Numbered from the stretch's first letter, positions 1 through 10,259 are shown. The stretch is DNA of 64,000 nt from Shewanella halifaxensis HAW-EB4 (GCF_000019185.1 NC_010334.1:4216001-4280000); one strand, 5' to 3'. Translations and numbers: made by a program. The notes: a model not told the origin generated them from the letters alone.

Positions 1-213
1 AAGCGGTGAACTCAACACCACTTCAGGCGCTTGCGGTGCCGCTAATTCTGGCTCGGCTTCAGACTGAAACGATACTAAACTCAGCGCAGAAAACGCCTTT
101 CGCATCTGCTGTTCACCCTGCCCAGTTAAGGCCACATCGACTTGACCGCGTAAAATATTGCCGCCCTCACATTCACCATGTCGAAGTAAAATCACCTTAG
201 TGGTTTGCATCAT
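1..213 (-). CDS. Histidine phosphatase family protein (alpha-ribazole phosphatase-like), 5' part
   Basis: The minus strand encodes the first 71 residues of a histidine phosphatase and runs off the left edge. The catalytic RHG motif sits in LLRHGECEGGNILRGQ near residues 8-23, followed by DVALTGQGEQQM, the usual spacing for the phosphoglycerate mutase/CobC branch. In that family the enzyme removes phosphate from alpha-ribazole-5'-phosphate in cobalamin assembly, which would suit its position divergent from B12-dependent metH. Either of two adjacent ATGs (213 or 210) could be the start. The CobC role is inferred; the phosphatase fold is well supported. Confidence 0.8.
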   Translation of the reverse strand, partial: MMQTTKVILLRHGECEGGNILRGQVDVALTGQGEQQMRKAFSALSLVSFQSEAEPELAAPQAPEVVLSSPL

Positions 214-295
214 CCCCGCACACCTTCATTATTTATCAGACACTTAGTTAAAATTCATTGGGTTTTAATGCTGAAAAAGTATCATGCTTTAGCAC

Positions 296-325
296 TTGCA
301 CTTTTTATCGCCTCTCACGTATTAT
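296..325 (+). promoter_or_regulatory. Possible metH promoter
   Basis: TTGCAC (296-301) and TATTAT (320-325) are separated by 18 bases and could be -35 and -10 elements. The -35 match is poor. The -10 match is good and directly abuts the MetJ-type repeats, which would place a bound repressor over the transcription start. Confidence 0.4.
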
Positions 326-349
326 GGACGTCTATACGTATAAATGTCC
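326..349 (+). promoter_or_regulatory. MetJ operator (three tandem met boxes) upstream of metH
   Basis: Three contiguous 8-mers, GGACGTCT, ATACGTAT and AAATGTCC, match the met-box consensus AGACGTCT at 7, 6 and 5 of 8 positions. Tandem met boxes without spacers are the known binding mode of MetJ with S-adenosylmethionine as corepressor. They lie about 105 bases before the metH start and just after a possible -10 element. Direct MetJ control of metH is inferred. Confidence 0.72.
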
Positions 350-453
350 AAACAAAATAAATGGCCACTCAATCACGAAGAGGCCTTAAATGAAAATAGC
401 GGACATGATTTACATACATAAAAAATGACTTTGCGAACTGGTAGGAATTATCT

Positions 454-3400
454 ATGGCAACCTGTACCCCAACACATGCCTTGAGCGCAGTAGCACATAC
501 TCAAGACACTGCCGACAAGGTTTTAGCAGTCCTTACCCAAAAGCTTCTTGATGGGATCCTTATCCTCGATGGTGCGATGGGCACCATGATCCAAGATCGC
601 AAATTTGATGAAGCCGATTTTCGCGGTGAGCAGTTCAAAGAGTGGCATTGCGATGTAAAGGGCAACAACGACATGTTGGTGCTCACACAAGCGGGTGCCA
701 TCAAACAGATCCATAAAGAGTACCTATTAGCAGGCTCTGACATCATCGAGACCAACACCTTTAATGCTACGCGTATCGCCATGGCCGATTACGACATGCA
801 AGCTCACTCGGCCGAAATTAACTTGGCAGGTGCGCGCCTTGCCCGAGAAGCGGCCAATGAAGTCGAAGCTGAAACGGGGCGCCAATGTTATGTTGCAGGC
901 GTTTTAGGCCCGACCAACCGCACCTGCTCTATCAGCCCAGATGTCAACGACCCTGGCTATCGTAATGTCAGTTTCGATGAGCTCGTTGAAGCCTATATTG
1001 AATCTATCAATGCCCTGATTGCTGGTGGCTGCGACATCATCATGGTGGAAACCATTTTCGATACCCTTAACGCCAAAGCCGCGTTGTTTGCCATCGAAAC
1101 CGTGTACGACACTCAAGGCTTCCGCCTACCAATTATGATTTCAGGCACCATTACCGATGCCTCTGGTCGCACGCTAACGGGACAAACCACCGAAGCTTTT
1201 TACAACTCACTGCGTCACGTTAAGCCACTTTCGATTGGCCTTAACTGTGCTCTTGGGCCAAAAGAGCTGCGCCCCTACGTGGAAGAGCTATCAAAAATTT
1301 CTGAATGCTTCGTCTCAGCACACCCGAACGCCGGCCTGCCAAATGAATTTGGTGGCTACGATGAGAGCCCAGAACAGATGGCCGATGTTATCGAAGAGTG
1401 GGCAGAGGAAGGCTTTTTAAACATTATCGGTGGCTGCTGCGGTACCACACCGGATCATATCCGCGTTATACGCAATGCAGTAATTAAACATAACGCCCGT
1501 AAACTCCCAGATATTCCCGTGGCCTGTCGTCTGTCCGGGCTTGAGCCACTGACCATAGATGACAACTCGCTATTTTTAAACGTGGGTGAACGTACTAACG
1601 TCACCGGTTCGGCTAAATTTTTGCGTCTTATCAAGACTGGCGAATATGAAGAGGCGCTATCGGTTGCCCGCGAACAGGTGGAGAGCGGCGCGCAGATCAT
1701 CGATATCAACATGGATGAGGGCATGCTTGATGGCGTTGAGGTGATGCAAAAATTCCTCAATCTCATCGCCTCCGAGCCTGATATATCTCGCGTGCCGATT
1801 ATGATCGACTCCTCTAAATGGGAGGTGATTGAAGCGGGACTAAAGTGTATTCAAGGTAAAGGTATCGTCAACTCTATCTCGCTCAAAGAGGGTGAAGAGA
1901 AGTTTATCGAACAGGCTAAACTGGTAAAGCGTTATGGCGCAGCCGCTATCATCATGGCCTTCGACGAAGTCGGCCAAGCCGATACCAAGGCGCGTAAAAT
2001 TGAGATCTGTACCCGCGCTTATCGTGTCTTGGTCGATAAAGTTGGCTTCCCACCTGAAGACATTATTTTTGACCCGAATATTTTCGCTATCGCCACTGGT
2101 ATCGATGAGCATGACAACTATGCGGTCGACTTTATCGAGGCGACTCGCGAGATCAAACGTACCCTACCCCACGCGATGGTCTCGGGCGGAGTATCGAACG
2201 TTTCTTTCTCGTTCCGTGGCAACAACCCAGTACGTGAAGCGATTCATGCCGTCTTCCTCTATCACGCTATTCAAGCGGGTATGGACATGGGTATCGTTAA
2301 CGCCGGGCAGCTGGCAATCTATGATGATATCGACCCTGAATTAAAAGAGAGAGTCGAAGCGGTAGTACAAAACCTGCTCTGCACTGCGGTTGATAATAAT
2401 GGTGACCCGTCAAACAACACTGAACAGTTATTAGACGTCGCCGAGAAGTATCGTGGCGATGGCAGCCAAACCATTAAGAAAGAAGATTTAGAATGGCGCG
2501 GCTGGGATGTGAATAAACGTCTGGCCCATGCGCTAGTCAAAGGCATCACTGACTTTATCGACCAAGATACCGAAGAGGCCAGAGCGGCGGCAACTCGACC
2601 ACTTGATGTGATTGAAGGGCCATTAATGGACGGCATGAACATCGTTGGCGATCTTTTTGGCTCGGGCAAGATGTTCCTGCCGCAAGTGGTAAAATCGGCG
2701 CGAGTGATGAAAAAAGCCGTGGCTTACTTAAATCCCTATATTGAGCTCGAAAAAGTCCCAGGCCAGTCTAACGGTAAAATTCTCATGGTCACGGTAAAAG
2801 GCGATGTGCACGATATCGGTAAAAACATCGTTGGCGTGGTACTCGCCTGTAACGGCTATGAGGTGATCGATTTGGGCGTCATGGTGCCAGTTGAGAAGAT
2901 CATCGAAGTCGCTAAAGCCGAAAACGTCGATGTCATCGGCATGTCGGGGCTTATCACCCCAAGTCTCGATGAGATGGTGCATAACGTAAAGGCTTTCCAT
3001 AAGGCGGGCTTAACTATTCCATCGATTATTGGCGGCGCGACCTGCTCTAAAATTCATACTGCAGTCAAAATTGCGCCGCATTCGCCAACAGGTGCCATCT
3101 ACATTGCCGATGCCTCACGCGCCGTGCCTATGGTGTCAAAGCTTATCAATAACGATACTCGCCAAGCAACCATCGACGAAGCCTACGCAGAGTATGACGT
3201 GATGCGTGAAAAGCGTCTATCACAGACTAAGCGAAAGGTGATCACCTCTATCGAAGCTGCACGTGAAAACCGCTGCCAGCACGATTGGCAAAACTACACG
3301 CCATTTGTGCCAAACCAGTTAGGCCGCCAAGTATTTGATGACTATCCACTGGAAGACTTAGTCGAGCGCATCGACTGGACGCCATTTTTCCGCAGCTGGG

Positions 3401-4236
3401 AGCTACATGGGCATTTTCCGCGTATTTTAGATGATGAACTCGTGGGCACAGAGGCCCGTGAGCTGTATAGCAATGCACAAAAAATGCTAGATAAGATTAT
3501 CAGTGAAAAGTGGCTAACCGCTAAAGCCGTGATGGGTCTATTCCCTGCTAATAGCGTTAACCATGACGATATTGAGCTCTACTCTGCCGATGGGACGGAT
3601 GGATCTCGCGAGAAGCCGATAATGACCCTGCACCACCTGCGGATGCAGATAGAACGAGTTGGCAACCACAACTTCTGTTTATCCGATTTTGTTGCGCCAA
3701 AAGACTCTGATGTCGCCGACTACATGGGCGGTTTTGCGGTGACTGCTGGGCACGGCATCGACGAACATATCGCGCGTTTTGAAGCCGAACATGATGACTA
3801 CAGCGCGATTATGCTCAAATCTCTGGCTGACCGTTTAGCCGAAGCCTTTGCCGAACATATGCACGAACGAGTGCGTAAAGAGTTTTGGGGGTATGCCGCC
3901 GATGAAGCGCTTGATAACGAGGCGCTTATCAAAGAGAAGTACAAGGGGATCCGTCCGGCACCAGGTTATCCAGCCTGTCCAGATCATACCGAGAAAGGCC
4001 TGCTTTGGGACTTGCTCAAGCCTGATGAAACTATCGGCCTTAGGCTCACCGAGAGCTATGCTATGTACCCAACTGCTGCGGTGTCGGGTTGGTACTTTTC
4101 CCACCCACAATCGCGTTACTTTGGCGTGACCAATATTGGCCGCGATCAGGTAGAAGATTACGCGGCGCGTAAAGGCATGAGCATTGAGGAAACTGAGCGC
4201 TGGCTAGCCCCTGTTTTGGATTATGATCCTGAGTAA
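454..4236 (+). CDS. metH: Cobalamin-dependent methionine synthase MetH
   Basis: Transfers the methyl group of 5-methyltetrahydrofolate to homocysteine through methylcobalamin. The 1260-residue protein has all four MetH modules. The homocysteine domain carries zinc-ligand cysteines in GLNCALG (about residue 263) and GGCCGT (C328, C329). A pterin-binding domain spans about 370-640. The B12 domain carries DVHDIG with the cobalt-ligand His786. The C-terminal reactivation domain has the ESYAMYPTAAVSGWYF stretch that binds S-adenosylmethionine. Length is close to the E. coli enzyme with about 30 extra N-terminal residues. A purine-rich ribosome site (TAGGAA) precedes the ATG. A degenerate copy of the last ~55 codons and the 3' flank lies near 11961-12180. 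Confidence 0.98.
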   Translation: MATCTPTHALSAVAHTQDTADKVLAVLTQKLLDGILILDGAMGTMIQDRKFDEADFRGEQFKEWHCDVKGNNDMLVLTQAGAIKQIHKEYLLAGSDIIETNTFNATRIAMADYDMQAHSAEINLAGARLAREAANEVEAETGRQCYVAGVLGPTNRTCSISPDVNDPGYRNVSFDELVEAYIESINALIAGGCDIIMVETIFDTLNAKAALFAIETVYDTQGFRLPIMISGTITDASGRTLTGQTTEAFYNSLRHVKPLSIGLNCALGPKELRPYVEELSKISECFVSAHPNAGLPNEFGGYDESPEQMADVIEEWAEEGFLNIIGGCCGTTPDHIRVIRNAVIKHNARKLPDIPVACRLSGLEPLTIDDNSLFLNVGERTNVTGSAKFLRLIKTGEYEEALSVAREQVESGAQIIDINMDEGMLDGVEVMQKFLNLIASEPDISRVPIMIDSSKWEVIEAGLKCIQGKGIVNSISLKEGEEKFIEQAKLVKRYGAAAIIMAFDEVGQADTKARKIEICTRAYRVLVDKVGFPPEDIIFDPNIFAIATGIDEHDNYAVDFIEATREIKRTLPHAMVSGGVSNVSFSFRGNNPVREAIHAVFLYHAIQAGMDMGIVNAGQLAIYDDIDPELKERVEAVVQNLLCTAVDNNGDPSNNTEQLLDVAEKYRGDGSQTIKKEDLEWRGWDVNKRLAHALVKGITDFIDQDTEEARAAATRPLDVIEGPLMDGMNIVGDLFGSGKMFLPQVVKSARVMKKAVAYLNPYIELEKVPGQSNGKILMVTVKGDVHDIGKNIVGVVLACNGYEVIDLGVMVPVEKIIEVAKAENVDVIGMSGLITPSLDEMVHNVKAFHKAGLTIPSIIGGATCSKIHTAVKIAPHSPTGAIYIADASRAVPMVSKLINNDTRQATIDEAYAEYDVMREKRLSQTKRKVITSIEAARENRCQHDWQNYTPFVPNQLGRQVFDDYPLEDLVERIDWTPFFRSWELHGHFPRILDDELVGTEARELYSNAQKMLDKIISEKWLTAKAVMGLFPANSVNHDDIELYSADGTDGSREKPIMTLHHLRMQIERVGNHNFCLSDFVAPKDSDVADYMGGFAVTAGHGIDEHIARFEAEHDDYSAIMLKSLADRLAEAFAEHMHERVRKEFWGYAADEALDNEALIKEKYKGIRPAPGYPACPDHTEKGLLWDLLKPDETIGLRLTESYAMYPTAAVSGWYFSHPQSRYFGVTNIGRDQVEDYAARKGMSIEETERWLAPVLDYDPE

Positions 4237-4264
4237 GGAATGATCCAAAATAGACAGCCTTGAG

Positions 4265-4292
4265 TGAGCGGGCAAACTTGTTTGTCCGCTCA
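4265..4292 (+). terminator. Hairpin downstream of metH
   Basis: TGAGCGGGCAAAC and GTTTGTCCGCTCA form a 13-pair stem with one G-U pair and a two-base spacer. There is no U-run, so rho-independent termination is doubtful. The same hairpin core recurs twice near 12150-12235, next to the metH remnant. Confidence 0.45.
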
Positions 4293-4453
4293 CCACGGGA
4301 AAAAATCAAAGCACTCGCTTTTATTCTCACTTATCGCCCATCTAGCGATCTACGTCACAGTTTTCAGACCAAAAAGGTTTACTATGCTCTCTTCTCAGGA
4401 GGAATGTTCTTTCCTCCACACTGCTTACCACAATTTATTTCAGGATACACACA

Positions 4454-4624
4454 ATGAAGACTCTTCTTCCTACATTGATCATGCTATTGATCCCTTCTGT
4501 TTCATGGGCACATCCAGGTCACGGTTCTGTTGGTTTATTCCATCACTTGTCTGATGTTGCGCCACTTATCTTACTTGTCGCTATCATCGCTTGTGGTGCA
4601 GTCTGGCTTCGTTCGAAACGATAA
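4454..4624 (+). CDS. Small HPGH membrane peptide upstream of urease operon
   Basis: A 56-residue reading frame starts with a clear signal peptide (MKTLLPTLIMLLIPSVSWA). The predicted mature part begins HPGHGSVGLFHH and ends in one hydrophobic segment plus a basic tail WLRSKR. The four histidines next to the cleavage site recall the AHPGH start of HupE/UreJ nickel permeases, but only that N-terminal signature is present, not the multi-helix permease. The ATG follows a weak purine stretch (CAGGA). It lies about 250 bases before ureD in the same direction, and no other nickel transporter is visible here. A metal-related role is inference. Confidence 0.6.
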   Translation: MKTLLPTLIMLLIPSVSWAHPGHGSVGLFHHLSDVAPLILLVAIIACGAVWLRSKR

Positions 4625-4871
4625 ATATTCGCAACTTTTTATTCATTAGGTTTTAAAAGCGCTCGCAGCCGATCATTCACTTAATAGTTTGGGTTTTACT
4701 GCTGCCTTTAACTTAGGTTTACGCCTAAATTCTCATCAACTTTACGTTGATTGAGCAGTCTCGTTGCGCGTGTTTTTCTAAAATCTTTATTTAATTTACA
4801 TACTCACTTCAGTGGGGATGTGATGTGTAGGCTTGCAAATTTGCCTTCATTATTTTGGATAAATTTGATTG

Positions 4872-5789
4872 ATGAATATCCCCGAAAGCGTTAGCTATAA
4901 ACGCCCAGAGTCTCATTTTGGCTGGCGTGCAGAGTTGAGCCTTAAATATGGTATCAAGCGTGAAAAAACTCGTCTTTTAGAACGACATCAACTTGGTCCT
5001 TTAACGGTACAAAAAACCTTTTACCCTGAAGGTGCTGCTTGTCATACCTATCTATTACACCCACCTGGTGGTGTGGTGGGAGGCGATCAGCTCAGTTTTA
5101 ATATTGATGTTGGTACTCAAGCACACGCCTTATTGACGACCCCTGGGGCGACTAAATTTTATCGTAGTAACGGTGAACAAGCATGGCAAAGCCAAGAGTT
5201 AACCGTAGCAAAAGACGGTTTACTTGAATGGTTACCCATGGAGAACATTTTCTTTCCTGGGGCTAATTGTAAGTTACTGACTCAAGTTAATTTAGCGACT
5301 AATGCTCGGTTTATCGGCTGGGAAATGCAATGTTTTGGTCGTCCCATGTTGGCAGAGACTTTTGATAACGGCCAAGTATTAGGACAAACCTTTATTCATC
5401 GAGATCACCGTGTATTACTGGCGGAAACGCTACGCGTCAAAAGCCAAAGTCACATCGACCAAGCTGCGGCATTACGAAATTTTGCCATGTCTGGAAGTCT
5501 TTATATCACCCCTATTGAACCTGAGCTAATCGATAAAATTAACCAGGTTATCGACGAGCAACAACTCCGTTTTGGTAGTGAGATTTTACTCGGTAGCAGT
5601 GAGATAGGTAGCGCGTCAACAAGTAGTGCAATGTCATTAACAAGCACAGCAGAAGATAGCTTAATTGTGGTGCGTGCTCTAGGCCAACAAACTGAACCTA
5701 TGATGGCGAGCTTTGTGCAAATCTGGCGCTGCGTTCGCCTGCACTGGTTTGGGGAACTCCCTGAAGTACCTAGAATTTGGTCAACCTAA
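4872..5789 (+). CDS. ureD: Urease accessory protein UreD
   Basis: UreD binds apo-urease and with UreF and UreG forms the complex that delivers nickel to the active site. The 305-residue protein contains the family's [10 protein letters not shown] segment and the following [11 protein letters not shown] stretch. Length fits the family (about 270-310). The ATG at 4872 is used; the preceding TTG codon is in frame but offers no better ribosome site. It is the first urease gene, about 95 bases before ureA, giving the common order DABCEFG. Confidence 0.95.
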
Positions 5790-5884
5790 TATTGGGCGAG
5801 CTTAGTGAGTCTAGGTTGATAAAACCAATAAAATTATCGCCATAGTGATTGAGATAACAAATAGATTTGAAAGAGAGATAAGTC

Positions 5885-6187
5885 ATGGAGTTAACCCCAA
5901 GAGAAAAAGATAAGTTGATGTTGTTCACCGCGGGTTTAGTGGCTGAGCGCCGCTTGAACCGTGGCTTAAAACTGAACTATCCCGAAGCAGTAGCATTAAT
6001 TAGCTGTGCCATTATGGAAGGTGCTAGAGATGGTCGCACCGTGGCTGACTTAATGAATTATGGTCGTACAGTGTTAACCGCTGACCAGGTAATGGAGGGG
6101 GTTCCTGAGATGGTGCATAACGTACAAGTGGAATGCACGTTTCCAGATGGCACTAAGTTGGTTTCGATTCACGAGCCTATTGTTTAA
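5885..6187 (+). CDS. ureA: Urease gamma subunit UreA
   Basis: Smallest structural subunit of urease, which hydrolyses urea to ammonia and carbamate in the cytoplasm. At 100 residues it has the exact size of separate bacterial gamma subunits. It opens with the typical MELTPREKDKL and contains NYPEAVALIS and GARDGRTVADLM. The ATG follows a purine-rich AGAGAGATAAG. It is 26 bases before ureB, so the structural genes are surely cotranscribed. Confidence 0.98.
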   Translation: MELTPREKDKLMLFTAGLVAERRLNRGLKLNYPEAVALISCAIMEGARDGRTVADLMNYGRTVLTADQVMEGVPEMVHNVQVECTFPDGTKLVSIHEPIV

Positions 6188-6213
6188 AACTGACGTTATT
6201 AGAGGACCACAAC

Positions 6214-6531
6214 ATGATCCCTGGTGAAATCATTGTAAATAAGGCTCTTGGTGAAATAGAGCTTAATCAAGGCTACGACAAATATACCTTATCGGTAGCA
6301 AATATTGGTGATAGACCGATACAGGTTGGTTCGCATTATCACTTTTACGAAGTCAATGAATTTTTAAGCTTCGATCGCGAGCCAACCTTGGGTTTTCGTT
6401 TAGATATTCCTGCAGGAATGGCCGTTCGATTTGAGCCTGGTCAAAGCAGAACAGTAGAGCTAGTCGCCTATTCAGGTAAGCGTATTATTCAAGGTTTTGA
6501 TGGAAAAGTTATGGGAAAAATTAAGGAGTAA
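6214..6531 (+). CDS. ureB: Urease beta subunit UreB
   Basis: Beta subunit of urease, 105 residues, as in three-subunit bacterial ureases. Recognised by [18 protein letters not shown] at the start and by the [17 protein letters not shown] and [18 protein letters not shown] segments. It starts after AGAGGACC and ends two bases before the ureC start codon, indicating tight coupling with ureC. Confidence 0.98.
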
Positions 6532-6533
6532 GC

Positions 6534-8237
6534 ATGGCTAAGATTTCAAGACAGGCCTATGCCGATATGTTTGGGCCAACCGTTGGCGACCGAGTTCGCT
6601 TGGCGGATACCGCGTTAATGTTAGAGGTCGAACAAGATCTCACAACTTATGGTGAAGAAGTAAAGTTTGGGGGCGGTAAGGTGATCCGCGATGGTATGGG
6701 TCAAAGCCAAGCGTTAAGCAAAGATTGCGTCGATGCAGTGATCACCAACGCCCTTATTCTCGACCACTGGGGCATAGTCAAAGCCGATATAGGTATCAAG
6801 CACGGTCGTATTGTCGGTATTGGTAAAGCTGGAAACCCTGATGTGCAGCCAAACGTAGATATTGTTATTGGCGCAGGCACTGAGGCTATAGCGGGAGAAG
6901 GCAAGATTATTACTGCTGGGGCGATTGATACTCATGTGCATTTTATCTGCCCCCAGCAAGTTGAAGAAGCTTTATGCGCAGGAACTACAACCTTCATCGG
7001 TGGTGGTACAGGGCCTGTAGCAGGTTCAACCGCAACCACTGTAACGCCTGGCATTTGGAACATGCATCGTATGCTAGAAGCTGCCGATGAACTACCGATC
7101 AATGTGGGTTTATTTGGTAAAGGCACCGTCAGCAATCCTGATGCGATTCGTGAGCAAATAGCAAACGGTGCAATGGGTCTAAAAATCCATGAGGATTGGG
7201 GTGCAACGCCTGCCGCTATCGATACCTGCATGACGGTGGCCGATGAGATGGACGTACAAGTGGCCATTCACTCAGATACATTAAACGAAGGTGGCTTTTA
7301 TGAAGCAACCACTAAAGCCATTGGCGATCGTGTTATTCACGTATTCCACACCGAGGGTGCTGGCGGTGGACATGCCCCGGATGTGATTAAGTCTGTGGGT
7401 GAGCCTAATATCATCCCAGCGTCAACAAACCCAACGATGCCTTACACCATTAATACCGTTGACGAACATTTAGATATGTTGATGGTCTGCCATCATTTAG
7501 ACCCCGCTATAGCTGAGGATGTCGCTTTTGCCGAATCGCGTATTCGCCGCGAAACCATCGCCGCCGAAGATATTTTGCATGATTTAGGAGCGATCTCAGT
7601 CATGAGTTCTGATTCGCAAGCAATGGGACGAGTTGCCGAAGTGGCGATGCGTACTTGGCAATGCGCTCATAAAATGAAATTACAGCGAGGACCGCTCGAG
7701 GGGGATTCTGAGTTATCGGATAATACACGCCTTAAACGTTATGTGGCCAAGTACACCATTAACCCTGCCATCACCCATGGTATTAGTCATGAGGTAGGCT
7801 CGATTGAAAAGGGAAAGCTTGCGGATATCGTATTGTGGGATCCGGCGTTCTTTGGAGTAAAACCTGCTTTAGTATTGAAAGGAGGTTTAGCCGTTTATGC
7901 ACCAATGGGAGATATCAATGGTGCAATCCCGACCCCACAACCTGTGCATTACCGCCCAATGTACGCGGCGACAGGTAAAGCACGAGCAGCAACATCAATG
8001 ACCTTTTTGCCAAAAGCGGCAATTGAAGCGGGTATTACAGAAAAGCTTAAGCTGACTCACCTTATTGGAGAGGTCAAAGGCTGCCGCAATATTCGCAAAA
8101 AAGACATGATCCATAATAGCTATACCCCAGTGATTGAACTCGATTCACAAACTTATGTGGTAAAGGCCGACGGTATGGCCTTGGTATGTGAGCCGTTAGC
8201 CGAGCTACCAATGGCACAGCGCTACTTCTTGTTTTAA
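6534..8237 (+). CDS. ureC: Urease alpha (catalytic) subunit UreC
   Basis: Catalytic subunit with the di-nickel centre. The 567-residue protein keeps every active-site residue at the standard bacterial (Klebsiella) number: nickel ligands His134 and His136 (DTHVHF), the carbamylated Lys217 (GLKIHEDWG), His246 (HSDTLNE), His272 (HTEGAGGGH) and Asp360 (SSDSQAMGR), plus the catalytic His320 (VCHHLD). Nothing suggests loss of activity. The start codon follows AAGGAGTAAGC, itself overlapping the end of ureB. Confidence 0.99.
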
Positions 8238-8314
8238 GTTTGTTTTACTTCCTATTTTAACCCTTACCGAACGAGCCATTAGACGGCCAAGTCGAACTTA
8301 TTGAAGAGGCAAAA

Positions 8315-8833
8315 ATGATTAAGTTAACCCAGATATTGACCGAAGTACCTTCTGTGGATGCAAAGGTTTGTTTAACTATGGTGCAGCGTACTAAAAGCCG
8401 TCTGCGCATCGTCCTTGAAGATGGCCAAGATGCCGGTTTGTTACTCCCTCGAGGACATATTTTGCATCACGGTTCTTTGCTATCGACTGACGATGGTTTT
8501 GTTGTTGAAGTCGTTGCCGCAAAAGAGCAAGTTTCTACCGCACGCAGCGACAATCCAACCCTATTTGCTAAAGGGTGTTACCACTTAGGTAATCGCCATG
8601 TGCCACTTCAAGTTGAAGCCGGATGGTGTCGTTATCAACATGATTATGTTTTAGATGAGATGCTTATAGGGCTTGGGTTACAAGTAACCGTTGAGAATGA
8701 AGCATTTCAACCTGAAGCAGGAGCATACGGTGGTACTACCGGTGGCCATTCACATGGTGATGCCTACGACGATAGTTTAGAAAAAGCCAGTCATGAACAT
8801 GCACATGGTCACCCTCATAAGCATGAGCACTAA
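8315..8833 (+). CDS. ureE: Urease nickel metallochaperone UreE
   Basis: UreE hands Ni(II) to UreG for insertion into urease. The 172-residue protein has the two-domain UreE layout and a histidine-rich tail (GHSHGD, then HEHAHGHPHKHEH to the end), the nickel-storing extension seen in many UreE proteins. A good ribosome site (GAAGAGG) lies 77 bases after ureC. Only three bases separate its stop codon from the ureF start. Confidence 0.97.
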   Translation: MIKLTQILTEVPSVDAKVCLTMVQRTKSRLRIVLEDGQDAGLLLPRGHILHHGSLLSTDDGFVVEVVAAKEQVSTARSDNPTLFAKGCYHLGNRHVPLQVEAGWCRYQHDYVLDEMLIGLGLQVTVENEAFQPEAGAYGGTTGGHSHGDAYDDSLEKASHEHAHGHPHKHEH

Positions 8834-8836
8834 TCT

Positions 8837-9520
8837 ATGTACAGTGCACATTGCATGTTACCTGAGCTACGACTCTATCAGCTTATTAGCCCTTCTCTGC
8901 CCGTTGGCGGCTTCACCTATTCTCAAGGCTTAGAGTGGGCAATTGACAAGGGCTGGGTAACCACGGCAACAGAATTAGAAAACTGGTTAAAAAGTCAGAT
9001 GCTAGAGAGCTTAACGTGTCTTGAATTACCAGTTTTAGTGCGTATTCAAGGCTATTTAGCCGCTAACGATTACGCTCAAGCACAAGCTTGGTGTAACTAC
9101 CTTGCCGCAAGTCGCGAGACCAAAGAGTTGCGGCTGGAGGAGCATCAACGTGGTATTGCTTTTGTGCGCTTACTACCAAAGTTAGGCATAGCGCTAACTT
9201 CAGAGTTAACCACCATGGTGAAAACAAGCCAATTAGCAGCTTTTGCCTTAGGGATTAATCAATGGCAGATCCCGTTAGATAAAGCACTAGGGGGATACTT
9301 GTGGAGCTGGCTTGAAAACGCAGTGGTGGTTGGGATCAAGTTAGTACCATTAGGGCAAAGTGCTGGACAGCAACTATTAATGTCACTAGCCGAAAACATC
9401 CCAGCTGCTGTAGAGAAAGCACTACTCATCACGGATCAAGAGGTTGGCAGCTTTACACCAGCACAAGTCATGGCCAGTTGCCGCCATGAGCACCAATATA
9501 CTCGGCTATTTCGCTCATAG
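8837..9520 (+). CDS. ureF: Urease accessory protein UreF
   Basis: All-helical accessory protein that recruits UreG to the UreD-urease complex and controls GTP-dependent nickel delivery. Diagnostic segments are LISPSLPVGGFTYSQGLEWA near the N-terminus and ASRETKELRLEE in the middle. Length of 227 residues is normal. The ATG at 8837 is three bases after ureE; an ATG at 8855 is a possible alternative. A 115-base gap separates it from ureG. Confidence 0.96.
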   Translation: MYSAHCMLPELRLYQLISPSLPVGGFTYSQGLEWAIDKGWVTTATELENWLKSQMLESLTCLELPVLVRIQGYLAANDYAQAQAWCNYLAASRETKELRLEEHQRGIAFVRLLPKLGIALTSELTTMVKTSQLAAFALGINQWQIPLDKALGGYLWSWLENAVVVGIKLVPLGQSAGQQLLMSLAENIPAAVEKALLITDQEVGSFTPAQVMASCRHEHQYTRLFRS

Positions 9521-9635
9521 CTGCTCGGTTTTGAACAAATAAAATTCAGCTTGCGAGCATGTGGGCTGAAACATTTAGACATGTCACTAAAGGCTGTATT
9601 TTTACATGCACCTTAATCGTAATTAGGAATAAATA

Positions 9636-10259
9636 ATGACTGAATTAGAGTATAAGCAACCACTGCGGATCGGTGTCGGTGGGCCTGTAGGCTCAGGAAA
9701 AACAGCACTGTTAGAGGTGCTATGTAAGGCGCTGCGCAATAAATACCAAATTGCAGTTGTGACTAATGATATTTACACCCAAGAAGACGCCAAGATTTTA
9801 ACCCGCGCTGAAGCACTAGATGCTGACCGTATTATCGGCGTAGAAACGGGTGGTTGCCCACATACAGCCATTCGTGAAGATGCTTCGATGAACTTGGCTG
9901 CCGTAGAAGAGCTGGCAAAACGACATAAGAATTTGGACGTAGTATTTGTTGAAAGTGGTGGCGATAACTTAAGCGCGACCTTTAGTCCTGAGTTAGCCGA
10001 TCTAACCATTTATGTGATTGACGTCGCTGAAGGTGAGAAAATCCCTCGTAAAGGAGGACCAGGGATCACCCGTTCAGATTTACTCATAATCAATAAAATC
10101 GATCTCGCCCCTTATGTTGGCGCATCTCTAGTGGTAATGGATCAAGATACCAAACGGATGCGACCTGAAAAGCCCTACATATTTACCAATATGAAAACCG
10201 GTAAGGGCGTACCAGAGATCCTTACCTTTATCGAAACTGCAGGCATGTTGAATATATAA
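9636..10259 (+). CDS. ureG: Urease accessory GTPase UreG
   Basis: SIMIBI-class GTPase that powers nickel insertion. It has the P-loop GVGGPVGSGKTAL near residue 12, the metal-binding Cys-Pro-His (GGCPHTAIREDASMN) and the VESGGDNLSATF segment. Length of 207 residues is standard. The ATG follows TTAGGAATAAATA. It closes the urease operon; the following 240 bases before the next gene contain no convincing terminator. Confidence 0.98.
   Translation: MTELEYKQPLRIGVGGPVGSGKTALLEVLCKALRNKYQIAVVTNDIYTQEDAKILTRAEALDADRIIGVETGGCPHTAIREDASMNLAAVEELAKRHKNLDVVFVESGGDNLSATFSPELADLTIYVIDVAEGEKIPRKGGPGITRSDLLIINKIDLAPYVGASLVVMDQDTKRMRPEKPYIFTNMKTGKGVPEILTFIETAGMLNI

Noticed and set aside
6..200. Plus-strand open frame at the left edge
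   Set aside because: It is antisense to the histidine phosphatase gene, whose RHG motif and codon pattern are clear on the minus strand.
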